Of a DNA stretch of 8,713 bases, positions 1 through 6,453 are shown in pieces. The number at the start of each line of letters is the position of its first letter. Within the stretch, counting starts at the first letter, position 1. The stretch is from assembly GCA_902373545.1 (NCBI GenBank), contig CABKMZ010000082.1, positions 1-8,713 on the forward strand, given 5' to 3'. The notes under the pieces are model-generated. The model was given only the letters and a program-made list of their open reading frames with translations, was not told the DNA's origin and did not search any database. This stretch comes from an uncultured Actinomyces sp. (GTDB lineage: Bacteria > Actinomycetota > Actinomycetes > Actinomycetales > Actinomycetaceae). The translations under genes were made by a program, and so were the position numbers.

Positions 1-163
1 GCTGGGGCCAGCGGGGGCGGGCGTGCCCACCATGCCAGCAATGGGGTGTAGCTGCACATTGAGGGGTTAACACCGCCAGTGGGGCCCCAGTTTCCCGGAC
101 CGCGGCGAGCACGCGACTCTACAGCGCCGCATCGATCAACCAACGCGCTGCATCCACCGATTC
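1..163. other. Intergenic sequence, no gene recognised
   Basis: No reading frame here has recognisable protein content and no tRNA or rRNA signature is visible. Two plus-strand frames are open from the left edge only to stops at 49-51 and 68-70, too short to call as the end of a gene. The segment contains an 8-bp inverted repeat (CTGGGGCC at 2-9 and GGCCCCAG at 83-90) that could form a weak hairpin; its meaning is unknown. Confidence 0.5.
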
Positions 164-238
164 CGCCAAAGTGCAGACCCATTGCCTCGAATTGACCGAT
201 TTTCAGCGCATTTTGCCGAATGGGTCTGCACTTTGGCG
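164..238. repeat. 75-bp palindromic element with perfect 20-bp inverted ends (MITE-like or structured RNA)
   Basis: The left arm at 164-183 (CGCCAAAGTGCAGACCCATT) and the right arm at 219-238 are perfect reverse complements over 20 bp, separated by a 35-bp AT-richer centre. A perfect 20-bp dyad is far beyond chance in a window of this size. Because the arms mirror each other, both strands can read the same short peptide (WVCTLA), which makes spurious small reading frames. The layout resembles a miniature inverted-repeat element or a palindromic extragenic repeat. No target-site duplication is evident at the flanks. It could instead be a terminator-like hairpin, but there is no U-tract and no adjacent gene in the window to terminate. 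Confidence 0.8.
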
Positions 239-441
239 AGCACACCACCTCAAGTCCCGGCATCACCACCACCAAACGGGGGAAATGGCATCATTAGAGG
301 TACAACACGCCGGCGACACGCCGACAGCCAGCTCCTAATGCAGCAAACCCCCACCACCATAGGCGCGGAGGGCTCCGGAGGGGCGCAGGGCCTGCTGTGG
401 CGCCCATGTTCCTAGTTGCGGTGCCTGTGGCGGCGGCACCG
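239..441. other. Noncoding spacer ending in a hairpin
   Basis: No supported gene lies here. At its right end GCGGTGCC (418-425) and GGCACCGC (435-442) form perfect 8-bp arms around a 9-base loop, so a stable GC-rich hairpin lies directly against the left boundary of the 215-bp repeat. The wording of this hairpin resembles the start of the 52-bp hairpin repeats at 908 and 1026, so it may be a diverged relative of them. Confidence 0.45.
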
Positions 442-656
442 CCAGCCAAATTTCGCACGTAATTTCCCTCGGTCATTTTTCGAGACCACCTGAAAACGTT
501 GCAATTCCAACGACGTGAATTCAAAATTTGAACTAATCGCAGGGGAATTACGTGCGACATTTTTGGGCAACCACGATGTAGCCGCTTCGAAAGTGATGGA
601 AGACAAGCAAGTGGACGTGCGGGGCGGATCGGGGTCGTATCTCCCGCGGGCCAGGC
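442..656. repeat. 215-bp dispersed repeat, copy 1, with cloverleaf-like dyad core
   Basis: This segment is repeated at 702-916 with 8 substitutions by eye (446, 491, 515, 591, 598, 603, 612, 646), about 96% identity with no gaps. It is visibly AT-richer than its surroundings. Its core (453-557) is bounded by 17-bp inverted arms matching at 16 positions: TCGCACGTAATTTCCCT at 453-469 and AGGGGAATTACGTGCGA at 541-557. Inside are three smaller dyads in succession: GGTC 471-474 with GACC 484-487, CGTTG 497-501 with CAACG 508-512, and TTCAAA 520-525 with TTTGAA 527-532. The whole could fold as a closing stem with three arms. Substitutions between copies mostly change the amino acid in the longest minus-strand reading frame, which argues against coding. 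A non-autonomous mobile element or a structured RNA or DNA element is the best reading; the family is not recognised. Confidence 0.85.
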
Positions 657-701
657 GTTGTCACATCGACATCTGACGCCTCTCAATGCGGCAGACCGGG
701 C
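657..701. other. 45-bp spacer between the two 215-bp repeats
   Basis: Unique sequence separating the direct repeat copies. The start-to-start spacing of the copies is exactly 260 bp. Nothing else is recognised in it. Confidence 0.5.
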
Positions 702-916
702 CCAGACAAATTTCGCACGTAATTTCCCTCGGTCATTTTTCGAGACCACCCGAAAACGTTGCAATTCCAACGACATGAATTCAAAATTTGAACTAATCGC
801 AGGGGAATTACGTGCGACATTTTTGGGCAACCACGATGTAGCCGCTTCGACAGTGATTGAAGGCAAGCAAGAGGACGTGCGGGGCGGATCGGGGTCGTAT
901 CTCCCTCGGGCCAGGC
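702..916. repeat. 215-bp dispersed repeat, copy 2
   Basis: Second direct copy of the repeat at 442-656. The 17-bp closing arms (713-729 and 801-817) and the three inner dyads are fully retained. The only two substitutions inside the core, at 751 and 775, fall in the linkers between the arms and leave all pairings intact, while five fall in the roughly 100-bp tail after the core. The last nine bases (GGGCCAGGC) are shared with the first nine bases of the 52-bp hairpin repeat that follows, so two repeat families join exactly here. Confidence 0.85.
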
Positions 917-959
917 TGCGGTGCCCGTGGGCGGTGGCAGGGCCTGGCCGGGCTTCGAG
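908..959. repeat. 52-bp hairpin repeat, copy A
   Basis: Identical over 52 bp to 1026-1077, start-to-start distance 118 bp. It is itself a dyad: GGCCAGGC (909-916) pairs with GCCTGGCC (942-949), with further inner pairing of TGC/GCA and GCCC (923-926)/GGGC (929-932). It lies about 290 bp beyond the pcrA stop codon on the side pcrA transcripts would reach, so it could serve as a structured transcript end, but the lack of a T-run on either side leaves that unproven. Confidence 0.75.
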
Positions 960-1025
960 GTGCAAAACTAAGTCACACGTCCGCGACCTAGCACCACTGG
1001 TGTGAAGGGCGTCGGAGGGACCGGA
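960..1025. other. Spacer between 52-bp hairpin repeats
   Basis: Unique 66-bp spacer. It contains a small perfect dyad, CACCA (992-996) and TGGTG (998-1002) around a single central base. No gene is supported. Confidence 0.4.
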
Positions 1026-1077
1026 GGGCCAGGCTGCGGTGCCCGTGGGCGGTGGCAGGGCCTGGCCGGGCTTCGAG
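1026..1077. repeat. 52-bp hairpin repeat, copy B
   Basis: Exact copy of 908-959 with the same internal 8-bp inverted arms (1027-1034 and 1060-1067). It is followed 4 bp later by another strong hairpin (1082-1106). Zero differences over 52 bp suggest either recent duplication or copy-to-copy homogenisation. Confidence 0.75.
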
Positions 1078-1081
1078 ACGA

Positions 1082-1106
1082 CGCGCCGAGCAAAGCTCGC
1101 GGCGCG
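1082..1106 (-). terminator. GC-rich hairpin downstream of pcrA, possible terminator
   Basis: Arms CGCGCCGAGC (1082-1091) and GCTCGCGGCGCG (1095-1106) pair over 10 bp with a 2-base bulge and an AAA loop. It lies about 145 bp past the pcrA stop in the direction of pcrA transcription. There is no U-tract, which is common for actinobacterial terminators but makes the call weak; it could equally be part of the surrounding repeat cluster. Confidence 0.35.
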
Positions 1107-1169
1107 GACGGCTCGCGGGCGGGCCGCCGCCCACCGGCACACAAAGCGGGCGGGCCCGACAAAGCACTC

Positions 1170-1203
1170 CGGCGCCCGGAACACCAGCGGCGCCCGGAAC
1201 ACC
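1170..1203. repeat. Short tandem repeat, two 16-bp units with 18-bp period
   Basis: CGGCGCCCGGAACACC occurs at 1170-1185 and again at 1188-1203, separated by AG. It lies between the pcrA stop codon and the hairpin cluster. It produces Val-Pro-Gly-Ala type low-complexity translation in one minus frame, but there is no sign of a real gene. Confidence 0.6.
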
Positions 1204-1249
1204 CGTGGGACCACGAGCAGCCCGGCCCAGCAAGGTCCAGCAGGAAAAG

Positions 1250-4042
1250 CTAGGAGATCTTCTCCATCGGGGCCATGCGCACGAGGAGGCGCTTTTCGCC
1301 CATGCCGAAGCGGATCCGGGCGACGGTACGCGGCCCCTCGCCTTCGACGCCGGTGACGGTGCCGGCACCCAGGGTCGCGTGCTTGACACGGTCCCCGACC
1401 TTGAGCGCGAGGACGGGCTTGTCCTCGGTGGCTGCCGCGGCGGGCGCGACGCCCATGCGCGTCACCTTGCGCACACCCGCGGGTTGCGCGGAGGCACCGC
1501 CGCGTCCGGAGCCGAAGGCACCCGTATCTGCATCGCCCCACGGGTCGCGACCGTCCGAGCCGCGCGAACGCCCGTAGGAACCGGACCCGTACGACCCGCC
1601 GTAGGATGCGCGGATTCGTTCCCCGGAGGTGGCCGCGCGGCGCACGTCGAGCAGTTCGGCGGGAATGTCGTCGAGGAAGCGCGAGGGCGGCATCTCCTGC
1701 GGGGTGCCCCACGCGCTGCGCACGGCGGCGCGCGTCAGGTAGAGGCGTTCGCGCGCGCGGGTGATCGCCACGTAGGCCAGGCGGCGCTCCTCCTCCAGCT
1801 CGGTTTCGTCGCCGAGGCTGCGCTGGTGCGGGAAGGTGCCGTCTTCCATGCCGGTGACGAACACGGCGGGGAATTCGAGGCCCTTCGCGGTGTGGACGGT
1901 CATGAGGGTGACCTGCCCGCCGCGTTCGCCTTCGGCGGGCACTTGGTCGGAGTCGGCGACGAGGGCGACGCGCTCGAGGAAGTCCGCGAGAGTCCCGGTG
2001 GGTGCGTCGGCCGCGAAGGCTCCCGCGACCGAGTGCAGTTCCGCCAGGTTTTCCACGCGCGAGGCGTCCTGCGGGTCCTCGCTGCGGCGCAGCTCAGCCA
2101 GGTAGCCGGTGCGGTCGAGCACCTCTTCAAGGATGTCGGCCTGTGAGGCGCCGCGCGCTTCGGCGGCGCGCAGGGTTTCGATGAGTCCCCAGAATGCTGC
2201 CGCCGACTTCGCAGCGCGGGCGGTGATGCCCACGACCTCGGGCACGCTCGCGGGATCGGGCGCGCTCTCACGCTCCACAGAATCCGGGGACGAGGCCGTG
2301 GCCTCCTCCCGCTCGCCCGCGGGCTTGGCCCCCTCCCCCGTCGCGGCGGAGGCGGGATCCGCAGGCGCAGCCCCGGCCTCGTCGGAGGACACGGGACGAG
2401 CGAGCGCGTCGACGTCGATCCCCTCGCCCTCACCCGCGGGGCAGCCTGCGCGCAGCCACAGGTGGCGCAGGGCAGCGCCAAACGAGATGCCGTAATGGGC
2501 GGCGTGCGCGGCGATGGCTTCTTCGGCCTTGGCGCCGATGCCGCGCTTGGGGACGTTGAGGACGCGGCGGGCCGCGACCGTGTCGTCCGGGTTGGAGATG
2601 ACCTGCAGGTAGGCCAGGGCGTCCTTGATTTCGCGGCGCTCGTAGAAGCGTGTGCCGCCGACGACGCGGTACGGGATGCCCTGGCGTACGAGGAGTTCCT
2701 CCAGCGCGCGGGATTGGGCGTTCGTGCGATAGAAGACCGCGATGTCGCCCCAGTCGGTACCCGCGTCGGCCAGGCGATCGATCTCGCCGACGACGAAGCG
2801 GGCCTCGTCGTGCTCGGAGTCGGCGGCGTCCAGCGTGATGAGCGCTCCATCGCCCGAGGCCGTCCACAGGTTCTTCGCGCGGCGCCCCGTATTGCGGGCG
2901 ATGACGGCGTTCGCAGCCGACAGGATGTTCTGCGTCGAGCGGTAGTTCTGCTCGAGCAGGATGGTGCGCGCGCCCGTGAAGTCGCGCTCGAACTCCTCGA
3001 TGTTGCGGATCGTGGCCCCGCGGAAGGCGTAGATCGACTGGTCGGAGTCGCCCACGACCGTCAGCTCGGCGGGTTCGACGCCGTCGGTGCCATCGCCCAC
3101 GAGGGCGCGCACGAGGACGTACTGGGCGTGGTTCGTGTCCTGGTACTCGTCGACCAGGATGTGGCGGAATCGCCGGTGATAGTGCTCGGCAATCAGTGGG
3201 TTATCACGCAGCAGCTCGACCGTGCGCATGATGAGGTCGTCGAAATCCAGGGCGTTCGAGGCGCGCATGCGCTTGTCGTACTCGACGTAGGCGGCGGCGA
3301 CGATGCGCGACACCGGATCCTTGCCCGCCAGCTCCGCGTAGCGCGCGGGCCCGATCAGTTCGTTCTTCGCGTCCGAGATGCGCTCGGCCACCATCTTCGG
3401 TGTGAAGCGCTTGATGTCGACGTCCTGGGCCTTGAGGACCATCTGGATGAGGCGCTGAGAGTCCTGCGCGTCGTAGATCGTGAAGGACGAGGACAGCCCC
3501 GCCGCCTCGTGCTCGTAGCGCAGCAGGCGCACGCAGGCCGAGTGGAAGGTCGAGACCCACATGCGCCGCGCGTCATCGCCCACGAGGACCCCCGCACGTT
3601 CACGCATCTCGGCCGCCGCCTTGTTCGTGAACGTGATCGCGAGGATCTGGCCTGCCCGCGCGCGGCCCGTGGCCAGCAGGTAGGCGATGCGATGCGTGAG
3701 CACGCGCGTCTTGCCCGAGCCCGCGCCCGCCAGGATCAGCAGCGGCGAACCCGCGTGCGTGACGGCCTCGCGCTGACGGTCGTTCAGGCCGCGCGTGAGG
3801 GAATCGGGGTCCACGCCCGGGCGCCGGGGTTCGTCCCACACGGGCACGGACGAGGCCGGGGCTTCCTCCCACACGGAAGGCTCCCCGAAGGCGCCGCCGG
3901 GCACAGTGATCTCGGGCCAAGCGCCGTCGTCGTCCACCCCCAGCGCATCCTCGACATCGAAGGCGGGCGCCTCCGGCGGCACGTAGTCGTCCTCGGGGCC
4001 GATCAGGAAACCAAGGTCAGGCAAAGAAGTCGCGTCACTCAT
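1250..4042 (-). CDS. pcrA: ATP-dependent DNA helicase PcrA/UvrD (SF1A)
   Basis: A 3'-5' superfamily 1 helicase that unwinds DNA during nucleotide-excision and mismatch repair, replication restart and removal of RecA filaments. All core motifs are present in the 930-residue product: Q-motif region GLNDRQREAV near 85-94, Walker A AGAGSGKT at 105-112, motif II DEYQDT at 298-303, motif III GDSDQSIYAFRG at 331-342, motif IV EQNYRS near 364-369, motif V VTLMTVHTAKGLEFP near 711-725 and motif VI VAITRARERL at 758-767. The last 55 or so residues (VGDRVKHATLGAGTV onward) are the Tudor-like PcrA C-terminus. It is longer than the usual 720-780 residues because of an acidic/proline-rich N-terminus of about 80 residues, a low-complexity insert at about 532-600, and a Gly/Ser/Tyr linker at about 812-835. 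The ATG at 4042 has GGAG only 3 bp upstream; an in-frame TTG at 4051 would add three residues. The 136-bp gap to the upstream UPF0371 gene, with a hairpin in it, suggests separate transcription. Confidence 0.96.
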   Translation of the reverse strand: MSDATSLPDLGFLIGPEDDYVPPEAPAFDVEDALGVDDDGAWPEITVPGGAFGEPSVWEEAPASSVPVWDEPRRPGVDPDSLTRGLNDRQREAVTHAGSPLLILAGAGSGKTRVLTHRIAYLLATGRARAGQILAITFTNKAAAEMRERAGVLVGDDARRMWVSTFHSACVRLLRYEHEAAGLSSSFTIYDAQDSQRLIQMVLKAQDVDIKRFTPKMVAERISDAKNELIGPARYAELAGKDPVSRIVAAAYVEYDKRMRASNALDFDDLIMRTVELLRDNPLIAEHYHRRFRHILVDEYQDTNHAQYVLVRALVGDGTDGVEPAELTVVGDSDQSIYAFRGATIRNIEEFERDFTGARTILLEQNYRSTQNILSAANAVIARNTGRRAKNLWTASGDGALITLDAADSEHDEARFVVGEIDRLADAGTDWGDIAVFYRTNAQSRALEELLVRQGIPYRVVGGTRFYERREIKDALAYLQVISNPDDTVAARRVLNVPKRGIGAKAEEAIAAHAAHYGISFGAALRHLWLRAGCPAGEGEGIDVDALARPVSSDEAGAAPADPASAATGEGAKPAGEREEATASSPDSVERESAPDPASVPEVVGITARAAKSAAAFWGLIETLRAAEARGASQADILEEVLDRTGYLAELRRSEDPQDASRVENLAELHSVAGAFAADAPTGTLADFLERVALVADSDQVPAEGERGGQVTLMTVHTAKGLEFPAVFVTGMEDGTFPHQRSLGDETELEEERRLAYVAITRARERLYLTRAAVRSAWGTPQEMPPSRFLDDIPAELLDVRRAATSGERIRASYGGSYGSGSYGRSRGSDGRDPWGDADTGAFGSGRGGASAQPAGVRKVTRMGVAPAAAATEDKPVLALKVGDRVKHATLGAGTVTGVEGEGPRTVARIRFGMGEKRLLVRMAPMEKIS

Positions 4043-4121
4043 CGACTCCAAGCCTAAACCGCCCCACCCTCACCTGCGACCCCCGCCCCGGGTGGCGCCA
4101 ACCACGAAAGGCGGCACACGA

Positions 4122-4169
4122 CGAGGCCGGGGCCTCCCGCGCGCGAACGCGAAGGAAACCCCGGCCTCG
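4122..4169 (-). terminator. Hairpin after the UPF0371 gene, probable terminator
   Basis: CGAGGCCGGGG (4122-4132) and CCCCGGCCTCG (4159-4169) are perfect 11-bp inverted arms starting 9 bp past the UPF0371 stop codon. The 26-base loop contains a further CGCG pairing. No T-run follows in the minus direction, so it would be an actinobacterial-type hairpin terminator without a U-tract. It would separate the UPF0371 transcript from pcrA. Confidence 0.6.
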
Positions 4170-4178
4170 GGCAGGCGA

Positions 4179-5669
4179 TTACTTCTTGCGGTACAGCGAC
4201 TTCGTCGCGTACACGGGCTCGGTCGTGACCTGGATATCGAGGGAGCGGAAGATACCCTCGTCGACGGGGCCGAGGATGACGGACTCGTGGACGTCGCAGC
4301 CGCGCAGGCTGCCCAGCTGGTCCAGGGCGCGGCGTGCGTTATCGTCGCCGTTGGCGGACACGGCCAGGGCGATGAGGACCTCGTCGGTGTGCAGGCGCGG
4401 GTTGCGTGAACCCAGGTCGTGGGTCTTGAGGCGCTGGATCGGCTCGATCGACTCGGGGGCGAGGAGCCGGACCTCGTCGGGCAGGCCCGCGAGCCTCTTG
4501 AGCGCGTTGAGCAGCATCGCCGAGGAGCAGCCCAGCAGCGCCGACGTCTTACCCGTCACGATCTGGCCGTCGGGCAGCTCCATGGCGGCGGCGGGCTGGC
4601 CCGTGGCCTCGGCCAGCTCGAGGGCGGGGCGCACGACCGGGCGGTCCATGCGGCCCACGCCGACGCGACTCATCAGCAGGGAGATGCGCCTGGACTGAAT
4701 CGGCTCGCTCATCTCCTTCTTCTCGGCCACGAGGGCCTTGTAGTAGCGTCGGATGATCTCTTGGCGCGAGGCCTCCTTGCAGGCCTCGTCATCGACGATG
4801 CAGTGACCCGCCATGTTCACGCCCATGTCCGTGGGGCTCTTGTACGGGGAAGATCCGAGGATCTTCTCAAACAGACGGCTCAACACCGGGAAAATCTCGA
4901 CGTCACGGTTGTAGTTGACGGTCTTGATCCCGTAGGCCTCGAGGTGGAAGGGGTCGATCATGTTGACGTCGTCGAGGTCGGCCGTGGCCGCCTCGTAGGC
5001 GACGTTGACAGGGTGATCCAGCGGAATGTTCCAGATCGGGAAGGTCTCCCACTTCGCGTACCCCGACTCGATCCCGCGTTTGTGGTCGTGGTACAGCTGC
5101 GACAGGCAGGTCGCCATCTTGCCCGAACCCGGGCCGGGAGCCGTCACGACGACGAGGTCGCGGCTGGTCTCCACGTATTCGTTCGCGCCGTAGCCCTCGT
5201 CCGAGACGATGCGCTCGACGTCCGAGGGGTAGCCGGGGATCGGGAAGTGGCGGTAGACGCGGATGCCGAGCTTCTCGAAGCGCTCCTTCACCTCGGCGGC
5301 CGCCTTGTTGTCGTCCGTCCACTGCGTGATGACGACAGAACCGACGTACAGGCCACGCTCGCGGAACTCGTCGATCTGGCGCAGAACCTCGTCATCATAG
5401 GTGGTGCCCACGTCTGCGCGGACCTTGCGGCGCGCGAAATCCTTGGCGTTGACGGCGACGATGATCTCCACCTCATCGGCCAGCTCACGCAGCATGCGTA
5501 CCTTGTTGTCGGGCGTGAAGCCGGGCAGGACGCGCGAGGCATGCATGTCGTCGATCAGCTTGCCGCCGAACTCCAAATACAACTTGCCGCCGAACTCGCT
5601 TCGTCGCTGCGCAATGTGTCGAGACTGCATCTCGACGTACTGATCACTGTCAAAACCGATGCGGTACAT
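4179..5669 (-). CDS. UPF0371/DUF1846 family protein
   Basis: The 496-residue product is full length for the DUF1846 (UPF0371) family, recognised by its opening [11 protein letters not shown], the [14 protein letters not shown] stretch at 25-38 (a 15-base near-duplication typical of the family), [12 protein letters not shown] at 40-51, [13 protein letters not shown] at 88-100, [16 protein letters not shown] at 141-156, [19 protein letters not shown] at 177-195, [20 protein letters not shown] at 213-232 and [15 protein letters not shown] at 282-296. No signal peptide or membrane segment is seen, so it is presumably cytoplasmic. The biochemical function of the family is not established to my knowledge. 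The Gly-rich GPGSGK loop recalls a phosphate-binding loop but lacks the Ser/Thr after Lys expected of a true Walker A. The ATG at 5669 has GGAGG at 5674-5678, 4 bases upstream, a clear ribosome binding site. It stands alone between a hairpin and a 133-bp upstream gap. Confidence 0.93.
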   Translation of the reverse strand: MYRIGFDSDQYVEMQSRHIAQRRSEFGGKLYLEFGGKLIDDMHASRVLPGFTPDNKVRMLRELADEVEIIVAVNAKDFARRKVRADVGTTYDDEVLRQIDEFRERGLYVGSVVITQWTDDNKAAAEVKERFEKLGIRVYRHFPIPGYPSDVERIVSDEGYGANEYVETSRDLVVVTAPGPGSGKMATCLSQLYHDHKRGIESGYAKWETFPIWNIPLDHPVNVAYEAATADLDDVNMIDPFHLEAYGIKTVNYNRDVEIFPVLSRLFEKILGSSPYKSPTDMGVNMAGHCIVDDEACKEASRQEIIRRYYKALVAEKKEMSEPIQSRRISLLMSRVGVGRMDRPVVRPALELAEATGQPAAAMELPDGQIVTGKTSALLGCSSAMLLNALKRLAGLPDEVRLLAPESIEPIQRLKTHDLGSRNPRLHTDEVLIALAVSANGDDNARRALDQLGSLRGCDVHESVILGPVDEGIFRSLDIQVTTEPVYATKSLYRKK

Positions 5670-5681
5670 GCATCCTCCGAG

Positions 5682-5720
5682 GTAGCAGAAATATAAGAGG
5701 CCGTCCGTGCGGGGCGGTCA
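5682..5720 (-). promoter_or_regulatory. Candidate promoter for the UPF0371 gene
   Basis: In the GC-rich gap upstream of the UPF0371 start, the minus strand reads TCTTATATTT at about 5689-5698, the only AT-rich patch there and a good match to an extended -10 (TATATT at 5690-5695). A -35 is weak: TGACCG at 5715-5720 sits 19 bp away. The implied transcript start near 5683 would give a leader of about 14 bases carrying the GGAGG site. Confidence 0.35.
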
Positions 5721-5802
5721 GGCGCTGTCACGCTCTCGGGATTCCATTGTAAGCAAGCTGGGTCCGCGGTCGACGATCGGCGCGCGCGAAAGAGGGCTGA
5801 CC

Positions 5803-6453
5803 TCACACGATGTGGCGCTGCATAGCCCAGCGGGTCAGCTCGTTGCGGTTGGAGAGCTGGAGCTTGCGCAGCACGGAACTCACGTGCGTTTCCACCGTCT
5901 TGATGGAGATGAACAGGTCGTGGGCGACTTCCTTGTAGGTGTAGCCGCGGGCGATGAGGCGCATGACCTCCTGTTCGCGGGCGGAGAGCAGGTCCAGCTC
6001 GGTGTCGGTCGTGGAGACCTCGCCCGTGCCGAAGGCGTCGAGCACGAAGCCCGCCAGGCGGGGGCTGAAAGCGGCGTCGCCGGCGGCGACGCGCCCGATA
6101 GCCTCGACGAGGTCGGGGGTGGAGATCGACTTGGTGACGTATCCGCGAGCGCCCGCGCGGATGACCTGGACGACGTCCTCAGCGGCGTCGGAGACGGACA
6201 GCGCCAGGAATTGCAGGCCGTCGATGTCGCGGCAGGCGCTGGCGACCTCGGCGCCGCCTCCGCCGTTGCCGCCGGGCAGGTGCACGTCGAGGAGGGCCAC
6301 GTCGGGGGTCAGGGCGTGGCACGCGGCGATGGCGCCGTCGACGTCGGCGGCGTCTCCGACGATCTCAAGGTCGGCCCCGGAGTTTTCGAGCTCGGAGCGT
6401 ACCCCTGCGCGAACCATGGGGTGATCGTCGATGACGAGGATGCGGATGGTCAC
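5803..6453 (-). CDS. NarL/FixJ-family response regulator (LuxR-type HTH)
   Basis: Transcription factor activated by phosphorylation from the adjacent histidine kinase. The 216-residue product has an N-terminal receiver domain (about 4-120) with acidic pair D9-D10, phospho-acceptor D56 (DVALLDVHLP), S86 in the switch position and conserved K108, followed by a LuxR-type helix-turn-helix (about 153-214) with the hallmark LSAREQEVMRLIARGYTYKEVAHDL and SIKTVETHVSSVLRKL. A Gly-rich loop (GGNGGGG at 61-67) directly after the phosphorylation site is unusual for the family. The start is GTG at 6453, overlapping the kinase stop in a GTGA junction, with GGAGG 5 bp upstream, so translation is likely coupled to the kinase. 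Context with PspC-domain proteins suggests control of an envelope-stress response, comparable to LiaR/VraR, but the regulon cannot be read from the sequence. Confidence 0.95.
   Translation of the reverse strand: MTIRILVIDDHPMVRAGVRSELENSGADLEIVGDAADVDGAIAACHALTPDVALLDVHLPGGNGGGGAEVASACRDIDGLQFLALSVSDAAEDVVQVIRAGARGYVTKSISTPDLVEAIGRVAAGDAAFSPRLAGFVLDAFGTGEVSTTDTELDLLSAREQEVMRLIARGYTYKEVAHDLFISIKTVETHVSSVLRKLQLSNRNELTRWAMQRHIV

Noticed and set aside
1..70. Possible 3' end of a gene entering from the left edge
   Set aside because: Two frames are open from the edge to early stops, each under 25 codons, with no family signature, so neither can be preferred.
182..415. 77-codon plus-strand frame beginning in the 75-bp inverted repeat
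   Set aside because: Its start lies inside the palindromic element and is not ATG; no ribosome site and no recognisable protein content.
442..916. Integron attC sites or a short CRISPR-like array
   Set aside because: The repeats are direct and imperfectly palindromic, but the conserved attC core (GTTRRRY) and intervening cassette genes are absent; two 215-bp copies with a single 45-bp spacer do not fit a CRISPR array.
294..1712. 472-codon minus-strand frame spanning the repeats and the end of pcrA
   Set aside because: It runs through both 215-bp repeats and overlaps pcrA in another frame. Differences between the repeat copies mostly change amino acids, there is no domain, and it mixes unrelated compositions.
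2462..4057. 531-codon open frame on the plus strand antisense to pcrA
   Set aside because: It lies opposite a helicase with every motif intact; long antisense frames are expected in very GC-rich DNA, and the translation has no recognisable domain.
4419..5696. 425-codon plus-strand frame opposite the UPF0371 gene
   Set aside because: Shadow of a conserved gene; composition is Val/Asp/Leu/Arg-rich as expected from the complement of high-GC codons.
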